A stretch of 64,000 nt of DNA from DATAUD01 sp036268455 (GTDB lineage Bacteria > Verrucomicrobiota > Verrucomicrobiia > Limisphaerales > Palsa-1400): assembly GCA_036268455.1 (NCBI GenBank), contig DATAUD010000105.1, forward strand, positions 57,582 to 121,581, given 5' to 3'. The first letter of the stretch is position 1. Each line of letters begins with the position of its first letter. Positions 9,283 to 17,347 of this stretch are shown piece after piece. The position numbers were made by a program, and so were the translations under genes. The notes beneath the pieces are model-generated. The model was not told the DNA's origin. It worked only from the letters and a program-made list of their open reading frames with translations, and searched no databases.

Positions 9283-10302
9283 ATGAGTCCGAAAGTTAAA
9301 CTGATTGCGTACGCCGTGCTGCTGATCCTGGCAGTGTGGTTTGGTTTGGCTTTCCGTTCAAATTATGCGGCAGTCACACAGGCCGCCGCCCAGGAAGGGA
9401 ACGACACGACTTCCACCAGCACCCCGCAGCCCGCGCCGACAAACACCGATGTGACCGCATCGACTCCCACGAACGCGGTGACCAACGTTACCGATCAAGC
9501 CACCAACGCGACCGCCGCCGTCACAAATTCTCCGGCGGCGACAACGAATGCCGCCACAGCGGCAACGACGACCAATGTCCCAACGCCCGCGCCGCCGCCC
9601 GCACAAGCGTCCGCGCCCGTCGCGCCAGCCCCGCCGCCGCGGGGCGCGATGATTGGGTATCTGGGCGGGTTGATCGCGGTAGTGCTCGCGTTGGGTGTGA
9701 TGGTTGCGTTGGACGTGACGCAGTTAATCGGCAGTCAAGCTTCCGACTATTTATTCTTTGACGTGGGCGACGCCATGCGCGACCCGGACTACGAAAAGGC
9801 CGAAGCCGAATGGGCGAACGGCAAGTTTCTCGACGCCGTCCAATTGCTGCGCGATTACCTGAAAAAAAATCCGCGCGAGTTGCACGCGGCGTTGCGCATC
9901 GCGGAAATTTACGAAAAGGACCTCCAGAACCACCTTGCCGCCGCGCTGGAATACGAAGAGGTGCTCAAGCATAAACTTCCCGCGGAACGATGGGGATGGG
10001 CCGCCATTCATCTTTGCAATCTTTATTCCAAGATGAAACAGCAGGATAAAACGCTGGCGCTCCTGCATCGGATTGCGAAGGAGTATCCACGAACCGCCGC
10101 GGCCAAGAAAGCGCGGGCGCGGCTTGGAATCGTGGAACCGGAAGAGATCCAGGCGCCCACTGAACCGGCGGTGGAAACGATCAAGGAACCTACAGACGAG
10201 AACGTCGCGCCCATCTTTGAGATCGAAGGGGAAACGGCGGAACCTGAGCCGCCTGCGCCTCCCAAATCGAATCTGCCGCCCGGTTTTCGGCCTAAGCCGT
10301 GA
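9283..10302 (+). CDS. Membrane-anchored TPR protein with Thr/Ala/Pro-rich linker
   Basis: A 339-residue protein with unusual architecture. Residues 5-24 form a membrane segment. Residues 35-120 form a low-complexity region rich in Thr, Ala, Asn and Pro. A second membrane segment follows at about residues 123-145 (IGYLGGLIAVVLALGVMVALD). Residues of about 165-280 contain tetratricopeptide-like helices (EWANGKFLDAVQLLRDYLKK, AALEYEEVLKHK, LALLHRIAKEYP), and the tail is Pro/Glu-rich. The linker would sit outside the cytoplasm if both segments span the membrane, leaving the TPR domain inside. It probably scaffolds a protein complex; partners are unknown. It is divergent from the ABC exporter, and its stop lies 5 bases before a large inverted repeat. 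Confidence 0.75.
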   Translation: MSPKVKLIAYAVLLILAVWFGLAFRSNYAAVTQAAAQEGNDTTSTSTPQPAPTNTDVTASTPTNAVTNVTDQATNATAAVTNSPAATTNAATAATTTNVPTPAPPPAQASAPVAPAPPPRGAMIGYLGGLIAVVLALGVMVALDVTQLIGSQASDYLFFDVGDAMRDPDYEKAEAEWANGKFLDAVQLLRDYLKKNPRELHAALRIAEIYEKDLQNHLAAALEYEEVLKHKLPAERWGWAAIHLCNLYSKMKQQDKTLALLHRIAKEYPRTAAAKKARARLGIVEPEEIQAPTEPAVETIKEPTDENVAPIFEIEGETAEPEPPAPPKSNLPPGFRPKP

Positions 10303-10307
10303 CCAGT

Positions 10308-10450
10308 CAATTGGGAACGAAGCGCTTGCTTGAGCTTTTTGCGCAAGGACTTTGTCATTCGGCGCTTACAGACCCACCTCGGGGTATGCTCGCGCCTCAT
10401 TTCTCGCCTTGCGCAAAAATCCGCGGCGCAATCACTTCGTCCCCCAATTG
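10308..10450. repeat. Imperfect inverted repeat, about 44-base arms; candidate palindromic element or bidirectional terminator
   Basis: The left arm, 10308-10348, begins CAATTGGGAACGAAG and ends TTTTTGCGCAAGG. The right arm, 10407-10450, begins CCTTGCGCAAAAA and ends ACGAAGT-type sequence in reverse (CTTCGTCCCCCAATTG). The outer and inner thirds pair almost perfectly and the middle is imperfect. The loop of about 58 bases is GC-rich. It sits between two convergent genes, so it could end transcription in both directions, but its size and arm structure resemble a dispersed palindromic repeat. Confidence 0.7.
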
Positions 10451-10473
10451 AATGGTCACGGTTAAGGCTTGAT

Positions 10474-11679
10474 TCAGCCGATTGGTTCAGCGGGCGCCGA
10501 CGTTTTTTGAGGAAGCGTGAAGTAGAACGTCGCGCCTTTTTGCAATTCACTCCGCGCCCACGCTTCGCCTCCATGCGCCTGAATGATATGTTTGACAATT
10601 GCCAGGCCGAGTCCCGTCCCGCCGCTTTCACGCGACCGCGCGCGATCAACCCTGTAAAACCGCTCGAACACCCGGTCAATCGAATCAACAGGAATTCCGG
10701 GTCCGTCATCGGACACGAAGACTTCTGTTTTTTCGGTTCCTACTGCGCGTGTGCCCACGGTCACGCGTCCATCGGTCTTGCCGTACTTGATGGCATTATC
10801 GGCGAGGTTGAACAAAACCTGCTGAAGGCGGTCGGCATCTCCCCAAACGGTTGTGTCGGGCGCGATTTGGTTTTCGAGAGTTACCTTGCGACCGGCGGCT
10901 CGCGCCGTGAGGTCCTCCAGAACTCGCTGAGCAAGGTCGTGTAAATCGACCTGTTCCATGTTCAAAGCAACCTGGCCGGATTCCAGGCGGGAAATGGCCA
11001 GCAAATCTTCGATTAGAAACAGCAGGCGATCCGAATGTTTCTCGATTTTTTGGAGAAAGCGGCCAGCTTGCCGCGGATCGTTGATTGCGCCGTCGAGCAG
11101 CGTTTCGGTAAAACCTTTAATGAGCGAAAGCGGGGTTCGCAACTCGTGACTGACGTTGCCGACAAATTCCGATCGCATGCTTTCCAGTTCCTTCAAGCGG
11201 GTCACTTCGTGAAACACCAGCAATTGCCCTTGTTCGGCGCCGGCGTGGTCCGTGACGATGGCGGCATTGACTTGCCAGAAGCGGCGGCGCGCGCGGTGGA
11301 TTTCCAATTCGGTGTCGGAGATTTTCTTTTCCCGTTGCAGGCGGGCGGAGATTTCGGCCAGTTCGTGCCAGCGGAAGGCCTCCATGATCGACATTCCGCG
11401 AATGTCCGTGGAAACATCGAAAAATTTCCGCAAAGAATCATTGGTCATCTGGATGCGACCCGAGCGGTCCAGCAAAAGAATCCCCTCGATCATGCTGTTG
11501 AAAAGCGCTTGTTGACGGGCCTGGAATTGATTGGAGATTTCCTGGCGCTCACGCGCCAGCGTCGCGGCATGGGCGCGCCGCGCTTCGGACACCTCCATTT
11601 GATGCCGCAACAATTGCCGTCGCGCCAAAGCCGCCGCCAGCGCGGCCGCGGAGATCACGGCCAGAACAATCCACCACAT
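10474..11679 (-). CDS. PhoR-like membrane sensor histidine kinase (PAS, HisKA, HATPase)
   Basis: A 401-residue histidine kinase. A single N-terminal membrane segment (WWIVLAVISAAALAAALA) is followed by a coiled coil, a PAS domain (about residues 60-165, with GILLLDRSGRIQMTN), the phosphoacceptor H-box VSHELRTPLS near residue 178, and a HATPase domain with N box NLADNAIKYG, G1 box DDGPGIP and G2 box GTGLGLAIVKHI. No periplasmic sensor domain is present, as in PhoR proteins that are controlled through partners. It lies 11 bases downstream of the OmpR-type regulator gene and is the last gene of a three-gene operon. A phosphate-starvation role is plausible from the domain architecture, but no pst or phoU genes are in view. 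Confidence 0.88.
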   Translation of the reverse strand: MWWIVLAVISAAALAAALARRQLLRHQMEVSEARRAHAATLARERQEISNQFQARQQALFNSMIEGILLLDRSGRIQMTNDSLRKFFDVSTDIRGMSIMEAFRWHELAEISARLQREKKISDTELEIHRARRRFWQVNAAIVTDHAGAEQGQLLVFHEVTRLKELESMRSEFVGNVSHELRTPLSLIKGFTETLLDGAINDPRQAGRFLQKIEKHSDRLLFLIEDLLAISRLESGQVALNMEQVDLHDLAQRVLEDLTARAAGRKVTLENQIAPDTTVWGDADRLQQVLFNLADNAIKYGKTDGRVTVGTRAVGTEKTEVFVSDDGPGIPVDSIDRVFERFYRVDRARSRESGGTGLGLAIVKHIIQAHGGEAWARSELQKGATFYFTLPQKTSAPAEPIG

Positions 11680-11690
11680 CGAAATTTGGA

Positions 11691-12395
11691 TTAAGTTTGA
11701 GACTCCACAAAGCGGTACCCCACACCCCGGACGGTGTCGAGGTATCTTGCGGCCCCGCCCAATTTGTGGCGCAAACGCCGCATGTGTGTATCAACCGTCC
11801 GCGTGTCAATCAAACTATTGTAACCCCAGACATCCTTTAGAAGCTGGTCGCGCGATTGGACCCGGCCCCGCCGTTCGGCGAGCACTGTCACAAGTTTGAA
11901 TTCCGTCAGCGTCAGGTCAAGCAGATGGCCTTTGAAGCTGATCCGGTGGCGCGCCCGGTCAATGGTGAGTCCGCCAAAATGAATATGGTCGTCGCTTCCG
12001 TTCTCCTTGTTCGCTTTTCGACGCAGCAGATTTTTGACCCGCAAGACCAATTCGCGCGTGCTGAACGGCTTGGTCACATAGTCGTCGGCCCCCAGTTCCA
12101 GGCCAAGAACGCGGTCAATCTCCGCGACCCGGGCTGTCAACATCAGAATGGGAATGGCCGCGGTGGAGGCGTCGCGCCGCAAGGATTTGCAGACCTCCAG
12201 GCCATCAAGTTCCGGGAGCATCAGATCGAGCACGATCAACTCCGGGGGCGTCTGGCGGGCCTTCTGCAAGCCGTCCTTCCCGTTCGCGGAGGTGAAAACC
12301 TCATAACCGGCGGCCGCGAGATTGACCTCGATCAATTCCAGCATGTCCGGCTCGTCATCGACAACGAGTATCCGTTCTTTGAGTGCCTTTGACAT
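11691..12395 (-). CDS. OmpR/PhoB-family response regulator
   Basis: A 234-residue two-domain regulator. The receiver domain holds the acidic pair DDE near residue 12, the phosphoacceptor Asp in LIVLDLMLPELDG (about residue 57) and the conserved Lys in DDYVTKPFS. The C-terminal winged helix contains LTLTEFKLVTVLAERRGRV and the recognition region WGYNSLIDTRTVDTHMRRLR, very similar to PhoB. It is phosphorylated presumably by the kinase encoded immediately downstream. The histidine phosphatase gene ends 6 bases upstream, so all three are one transcript. The target genes are unknown. Confidence 0.92.
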   Translation of the reverse strand: MSKALKERILVVDDEPDMLELIEVNLAAAGYEVFTSANGKDGLQKARQTPPELIVLDLMLPELDGLEVCKSLRRDASTAAIPILMLTARVAEIDRVLGLELGADDYVTKPFSTRELVLRVKNLLRRKANKENGSDDHIHFGGLTIDRARHRISFKGHLLDLTLTEFKLVTVLAERRGRVQSRDQLLKDVWGYNSLIDTRTVDTHMRRLRHKLGGAARYLDTVRGVGYRFVESQT

Positions 12396-12401
12396 TTTCC
12401 G

Positions 12402-12998
12402 CTAAATCTTAATGTCCTCGTGGATTTTTTTGCTTTCGCTCGGGATGATGCGGCCCTGATGGTCGTACCGCAACTCAATCATCCAATCAAAAACGTTATC
12501 AGGCCATTTGCCATCCGGCAGGAGAGCTTCGGGATTCGCGCCGAGGTCTTGAAGGAGTTCCGGGATTTTGCCGCGATGCCAGCAAATCAGAATGTTTTTT
12601 CCGTGGGGTTTGGATTTCAATTCCCGGGCCAGGGTTTCCGGGTCTTTGTCCTTGAAATCGCAATTCAGCGGCGAATGCAAACCCCGGCTCAAAGGCTCGA
12701 GCGTGAGACGCGGCCGGACGCTGTTTTTGGAATCCTTTGCGGCGAAGAGGGCATCCGGTTTGATCGGCTTCCCATCGATCTGAAAAGATTGGAAATATTG
12801 CACATAAGCCTTGGCTCGTTCGACGCCTTCCGGCGAGAGTTCTTTGCCTTCCTCCGGTTTTTCCGCATGGCGAATCACCAACACGACAGCGTCCTTCAAT
12901 CCAGCGCCGTCCCGGGCCGCGGCGGAACGGCAAAAGGTTAATTGGAGCAACGCCAGCGCTGAAATATATCCGATTCGAAATAGTTTTGTTCGATGCAC
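12402..12998 (-). CDS. Exported histidine-phosphatase superfamily protein
   Basis: A 198-residue protein with an N-terminal signal peptide (MHRTKLFRIGYISALALLQL, taking GTG at 12998 as start) followed by VVLVIRHAEKPEEGKELSPEG, the phosphohistidine arch of the branch 1 phosphatase/phosphoglycerate mutase superfamily (R-H-x-E). A later WHRGKIPELL supplies the second conserved His. This branch often lacks strong activity, and the substrate is unknown. The frame stays open upstream into the rex gene, but that part is antisense to a real gene, so the GTG giving a clean signal peptide is preferred. It is the first gene of the operon with the PhoB/PhoR-like pair and is divergent from rex. Confidence 0.72.
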   Translation of the reverse strand: MHRTKLFRIGYISALALLQLTFCRSAAARDGAGLKDAVVLVIRHAEKPEEGKELSPEGVERAKAYVQYFQSFQIDGKPIKPDALFAAKDSKNSVRPRLTLEPLSRGLHSPLNCDFKDKDPETLARELKSKPHGKNILICWHRGKIPELLQDLGANPEALLPDGKWPDNVFDWMIELRYDHQGRIIPSESKKIHEDIKI

Positions 12999-13041
12999 GG
13001 GAGGGTAGGTTAAACGGTAAAAGCTGAAGGCTAAAGCCAAA

Positions 13042-13073
13042 AGTGAAAGTTGCGCTGCTCGTGACTTTTCACT
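13042..13073. repeat. Short inverted repeat in the rex upstream region
   Basis: AGTGAAAGT (13042-13050) is mirrored by ACTTTTCACT (13064-13073), and the right half alone is the near-palindrome GTGACTTTTCAC. It lies between the divergent histidine-phosphatase and rex starts. A Rex operator has GTGA-N6-TCAC; here the spacing in the right half is N4, so this is not a canonical Rex site. It may bind another dimeric regulator. Confidence 0.3.
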
Positions 13074-13085
13074 ATCTTCTATCAC

Positions 13086-13718
13086 TTGAAAAGAAATCTC
13101 CGACCGGAAATCCCCCGCAAAGCGGTCTATCGTCTTTCCGTCTATTTCCGCGGACTTCAGCGTCTCAAGGCCAACGGCATCCGCACCGTCTCCAGTGAAG
13201 CGCTTGCCAAGGCATCCGGCGTTAAACCAACTCAATTGCGCAAAGACCTGACTTATTTCGGACAATTCGGCACCCGCGGTTTGGGCTACGATGTCGGACA
13301 ACTCGCGCAAATGATTTCCGATCTTTTGGGGACCACCAGTTTGCGTCCGGTCATTTTGATTGGAGTAGGGAACCTTGGGCTTGCGCTTTTGTCTTATCGC
13401 GGGTTCGAGAAGGAGGGATTTGAAATCATTGCGGCTTTCGACCTTGAGTCGGAACGCAAGCGCGGGAAAAACAATCCGATGCCCATTTACGGCATGGATC
13501 AATTGGCCCCGCTCATCAGGGAAAAAAATGTCAAAATGGCGATTGTGACGGTCCCGGCGCCGGCTGCGCAGGAAGTGACCAACACGCTGGTGCAGTGGGG
13601 GATTACCGGGATTCTCAATTTCGCGCCACTTGTGTTGGATGTGCCGGAACAAGTGGTCGTCAATAATGTGAACCTGGCGATTGAATTGGAGAATTTGAGC
13701 TATTTTGTTCAGAGGTGA
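13086..13718 (+). CDS. rex: Redox-sensing transcriptional repressor Rex
   Basis: A 210-residue repressor that senses the NADH/NAD+ ratio and represses fermentation and respiration genes. Residues of about 5-75 form the winged-helix domain, with TVSSEALAKASGVKPTQLRKDL and the wing FGQFGTRGLGYDV. Residues of about 85-210 form the Rossmann domain with GVGNLGLALL near residue 93 and a C-terminal helix (AIELENLSYFVQ) for domain-swapped dimerisation. Length and order match Bacillus and Thermus Rex. The start is a TTG at 13086; no ATG or GTG is available that would give the conserved N-terminus. It stands alone here, divergent from the phosphatase operon, so its regulon lies elsewhere. Confidence 0.95.
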   Translation: MKRNLRPEIPRKAVYRLSVYFRGLQRLKANGIRTVSSEALAKASGVKPTQLRKDLTYFGQFGTRGLGYDVGQLAQMISDLLGTTSLRPVILIGVGNLGLALLSYRGFEKEGFEIIAAFDLESERKRGKNNPMPIYGMDQLAPLIREKNVKMAIVTVPAPAAQEVTNTLVQWGITGILNFAPLVLDVPEQVVVNNVNLAIELENLSYFVQR

Positions 13719-13777
13719 TTGCGCTTATCTCCTTTACGCGCATGAAGAAACGTGCGACATTTTTCGTCTGATTACCT

Positions 13778-15154
13778 ATGCTGAATCTCACCGGAAATGG
13801 CTCGGTAACGACTTGCGACGGCATCACTCGCCGTGATTTCCTGCAAGTGGGTGTGTTGGGCACGATTGGCCTCTCGCTGGCGAAGTTCGCCGAGTTGCAG
13901 GCGAAGGGCGCGGCTGCGCCGGGGACCGATGAGCGCTCGTGCATCATGATTTTCAACTTGGGCGCTCCGAGTCAAATTGACACTTTCGACATGAAGCCGG
14001 ACGCCGCGGCGGAAATTCGCGGGCCGTTCAAACCGATTCGCACCAACAACCCGGACATCCAGGTTTGCGAAATGTTTCCGCTTCATGCAAAGCTGGCGGA
14101 CAAATTTTCGCTGGTCCGTAGTTGTTATCACACTGCGGCGGCCGTTCATGACACCGGGCATCAAATGATGCAGACAGGGCGGCTGTTTACGGGCGGCGTC
14201 AACACGCCCCATGCGGGTTGTGCTTTGGAGTTTTTGAAGGGGCGACGCAACGAATTGCCTGCGCATGTGCTTTTGCCGATGCCGATGGGTCCCACTGGCG
14301 GAAACATGCCGCATGGGCAGGACGCCGGGTTTTTGGGCAAGGCTTACGATCCGTTTGTTCTGAATGCCGATCCGTCGAAAAAGGATTTCCAGGTGCCGGA
14401 CCTTTTGCCGCCGAAGGAAATTGGCGAAGCCCGGCTGCAACGCCGCCGCGAGTTGCGGGACGTCGTTGATGACGCCGTGCGGGATTTCGAGGCGAGCCCG
14501 AATGCGTCGTTGATGGACACGAATTTTTCCTCGGCCTACCGCTTGATGACGAGCGAGCGCGCCCGCCAGGCGTTCGATTTGTCGCGTGAGCCGCAAAAGG
14601 TCCGCGATCGGTATGGCATGACTCGTTTCGGCCAATGCTGTTTGCTGGCGCGGCGGTTGGTGGAGGCGGGCGTTCGGTTTGTCACGATCAATACGTTTAT
14701 TACGGTCTTTGACGAAATCACATGGGACATTCACGGTTCCAAGCCTTTTACTTCGATTGCCGGGATGAAGGACATCGTCGCGCCGATGTATGACCAGGGT
14801 TACTCGGCGTTGCTGGAGGACCTTTTCCAGCGTGGGTTGCTCGATAAGACGATGGTCGCTTGCCTCTCGGAATTTGGGCGGACGCCGAAGGTCAATTCTG
14901 CGGGCGGTCGCGATCATTGGCCCAATTGCTGGACAATTTATTTTGCGGGCGGGGGGGTTAAGGGCGGGCGGGTTGTGGGGAAGAGCGATGATATAGGCGC
15001 ATATCCGGTAGAGCGGCCCGTCAATCCCGCGGAAGTCGTGGCGACGATTTATAAGTCGTTGGGCCTCAACCTTGAAACCGACTTGCCTGGGCCGCAATCG
15101 CGGCCGTTTCCGCTGGTCAATTACGGAACGCAGGCAATCAAGGAGTTGTTTTAG
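13778..15154 (+). CDS. DUF1501 family exported protein (sulfatase-like fold)
   Basis: A 458-residue DUF1501 protein. A Tat-like signal carries TRRDFLQVG at residues 18-26 followed by a hydrophobic stretch. The mature part opens with IMIFNLGAPSQIDTFDMKP, and the usual family phrases HDTGHQMMQTGR, FLGKAYDPF and LSEFGRTPKVN...GRDHWPNC are present. The fold is related to alkaline phosphatases and sulfatases, but the biochemical role is unknown. It is the first gene of an operon with a DUF1549/DUF1553 protein (1-base overlap) and a cytochrome-WD40 protein. This pairing is a hallmark of Planctomycetes and Verrucomicrobia. Confidence 0.93.
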   Translation: MLNLTGNGSVTTCDGITRRDFLQVGVLGTIGLSLAKFAELQAKGAAAPGTDERSCIMIFNLGAPSQIDTFDMKPDAAAEIRGPFKPIRTNNPDIQVCEMFPLHAKLADKFSLVRSCYHTAAAVHDTGHQMMQTGRLFTGGVNTPHAGCALEFLKGRRNELPAHVLLPMPMGPTGGNMPHGQDAGFLGKAYDPFVLNADPSKKDFQVPDLLPPKEIGEARLQRRRELRDVVDDAVRDFEASPNASLMDTNFSSAYRLMTSERARQAFDLSREPQKVRDRYGMTRFGQCCLLARRLVEAGVRFVTINTFITVFDEITWDIHGSKPFTSIAGMKDIVAPMYDQGYSALLEDLFQRGLLDKTMVACLSEFGRTPKVNSAGGRDHWPNCWTIYFAGGGVKGGRVVGKSDDIGAYPVERPVNPAEVVATIYKSLGLNLETDLPGPQSRPFPLVNYGTQAIKELF

Positions 15155-17343
15155 TGTTGCGAAGAACCACCATATTGCTCCTGACCGCGGCGGCGATTTG
15201 CTATGGCGGCGTCCGGCAATGCCGAGCCGCGGATGCCGCCTGGAGTTTTCGGAATGATGTCCAACCCGTTCTGGCCAAGGCTGGGTGCAACGCGGGCGCG
15301 TGCCATGGCGCCGCGGCGGGGCAGAATGGGTTCAAGCTTTCCTTGCGCGGTTATGACAATGAGGGCGATTACCTGGCCTTGACGCGGCAGGCGTTCGGGC
15401 GCCGCGTCAATTCCGAGAACCCGGCGCTCAGTTTGATGTTGCTCAAACCCACTGGCGCCGTGCCGCATAAGGGGGGGAAACGATTCGAAACCAACTCGAT
15501 CGATTACAAGATTCTTTCAGAATGGATTGCCGAAGGCGCGCCTCCTCCCCGCGATAGCGATCCGCGCATCCAAAAGTTGGAAATGTCTCCCGAATCGGTT
15601 CACCTGGAGCCGGGGCAGGCGTGCCAATTGACTGTTCACGCCACTTTCAGCGACGGCCAGGTAAAGGATGTCACCCATTGGGCAAAATTCACCGCGGCCA
15701 ACGCCACGGTCACACAAGTGGATGACGACGGGAATGTCAAAGTCATCGGCAACGGCGAAGGCGCCATCACGGCGTGGTACCTCAGCCGCATCGCCGTCGC
15801 GACGATTACGGCGCCCTTCACGAACCAGGTTTCGGCGCGATTGTTTTCCCGCGCGCCGCGCCGAAATTTTATTGATGACCTTGCGCTGGAAAAATTGCGC
15901 AGCCTCAATATTCCCCCGTCGCCGCGCTGCACCGACGCGGAATTCATCCGGCGGGCTTTTCTTGATACCATCGGCGTGCTGCCGACTGAGGACGAGACAC
16001 GGCGGTTCCTGGCTGATAAATCCAAAAAGAAGCGCGATGGATTGATTGAGGCGTTATTGAGCCGTCCCGAATTTGTCGATTACTGGTCTTACAAATGGTC
16101 GGACCTGCTGCTCGTCAGCGACAAGAAGCTTCGGCCTGCCGCCGTGTGGGCGTATTACGATTGGATTCGCCGAAATGTCGCCGCCAATACGCCTTGGGAC
16201 AAGTTCGTCCGGCAGGTTTTAACGGTGACCGGTGATACGCTCCAAAACGGCGCCGCTAATTTTTACATTCTACATGACGATCCCCGGACGCTTTCCGAAA
16301 CGGCGTCGCAAGCCTTTCTCGGCATGTCGATCGCCTGCGCCAAGTGCCACAACCACCCGTTGGAAAAGTGGACGAATGACCAGTATTACCAGATGGCCAA
16401 CCTTTTTGCGCGCGTCCGAGTCAAAAGCGGCCCGCGCGACGGAGAAAACATCATTTTTACCGTCACCGATGGCGACCTCGTGCAACCGTTGCGTGGAAAA
16501 CCGCAACCGCCCGCGCCATTGGACTCGACGCCACTGCGGATGGATTCCCCCGAAGACCGTCGCGTGGCTTTGGCGAATTGGATGGTGTCTTCGGAGAACC
16601 CTTACTTCAGCCGCGCGATTGTCAACCGGGTTTGGGCCAACTATTTCGGAGTTGGACTGGTAGAGAAAGTGGACGATTTGCGCGCGACAAATCCGGCGAG
16701 CAATGAAAAGTTGCTTTCCGCCGCCGCCAATTACCTTGCCAGCCGCGGATTTGATTTGAAGACGCTCATGCGCGCGATACTTCAGTCCGAAACCTATCAG
16801 CGGTCGAGCAAGCCGCTGCCGGAAAACGAGGCCGACACGCGGTTTTATTCCCGTTATTACCCCCGTCGGTTGATGGCGGAGGTCCTGCTGGATGCGATTT
16901 CGCGGGTGACGGGTGTTTCCACGCCTTTTGACCGACCGGACGGGAGCAAATTCCCCGTAGGCTGGCGGGCGATGCAGTTGCCGGATGTTTCCTCGGATTC
17001 CTATTTTCTCAAAACATTTGGGCGTCCCGAACGCAACACAACATGCGAATGCGAGCGGACGGCCGATCCAAGCATGACGCAAGTGCTCGACCTCTCCAAC
17101 GGCGATACCATCAACAAAAAGCTGGACGCCAAGGATTGCCGGATTTCCCGCTGGCTGCGGAGCAAAGACTCTCCCGACCAAATTATTGAGCACGTTTATC
17201 TGAGCGCCTTCTCCCGTTTTCCGACCACGGAAGAGCGCGAAAAAATCGCGAAAATCATCCAGGCCAGTCCGGACCGCCGCGCCGCCATAGAAGATGTGTA
17301 TTGGGCAATCCTGAGCAGCAAAGAATTCCTGTTCAATCACTGA
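15154..17343 (+). CDS. DUF1549/DUF1553 protein with cytochrome c-like motifs and a Big2 domain
   Basis: A 729-residue exported protein. A signal peptide covers residues 1-26. The N-terminal region has CNAGACHG (C-x4-CH-type heme-like motif) followed by NGFKLSLRGYDNE. A bacterial Ig-like Big2 domain spans about residues 145-230. DUF1549 follows (FIRRAFLDTIGVLPTEDE) with a second CxxCH in CAKCHNHPLEKW, and DUF1553 is at the C-terminus (ANWMVSSENPYFSRAIVNRVW, FGRPERNTTCECERTADPS). Members are thought to take part in extracytoplasmic degradation or electron-transfer complexes; no activity is proven. GTG at 15154 is the start and overlaps the upstream TAG by one base. Confidence 0.92.
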   Translation: MLRRTTILLLTAAAICYGGVRQCRAADAAWSFRNDVQPVLAKAGCNAGACHGAAAGQNGFKLSLRGYDNEGDYLALTRQAFGRRVNSENPALSLMLLKPTGAVPHKGGKRFETNSIDYKILSEWIAEGAPPPRDSDPRIQKLEMSPESVHLEPGQACQLTVHATFSDGQVKDVTHWAKFTAANATVTQVDDDGNVKVIGNGEGAITAWYLSRIAVATITAPFTNQVSARLFSRAPRRNFIDDLALEKLRSLNIPPSPRCTDAEFIRRAFLDTIGVLPTEDETRRFLADKSKKKRDGLIEALLSRPEFVDYWSYKWSDLLLVSDKKLRPAAVWAYYDWIRRNVAANTPWDKFVRQVLTVTGDTLQNGAANFYILHDDPRTLSETASQAFLGMSIACAKCHNHPLEKWTNDQYYQMANLFARVRVKSGPRDGENIIFTVTDGDLVQPLRGKPQPPAPLDSTPLRMDSPEDRRVALANWMVSSENPYFSRAIVNRVWANYFGVGLVEKVDDLRATNPASNEKLLSAAANYLASRGFDLKTLMRAILQSETYQRSSKPLPENEADTRFYSRYYPRRLMAEVLLDAISRVTGVSTPFDRPDGSKFPVGWRAMQLPDVSSDSYFLKTFGRPERNTTCECERTADPSMTQVLDLSNGDTINKKLDAKDCRISRWLRSKDSPDQIIEHVYLSAFSRFPTTEEREKIAKIIQASPDRRAAIEDVYWAILSSKEFLFNH

Positions 17344-17347
17344 CGCC

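Noticed and set aside
13061..13072. Possible Rex operator upstream of rex (GTGACTTTTCAC)
   Set aside because: Rex sites need six bases between GTGA and TCAC; here there are four, so autoregulation cannot be claimed.
13772..15097. Minus-strand open frame of 441 codons opposite DUF1501
   Set aside because: Arg/His-rich antisense translation with no homology; the DUF1501 frame is certain.
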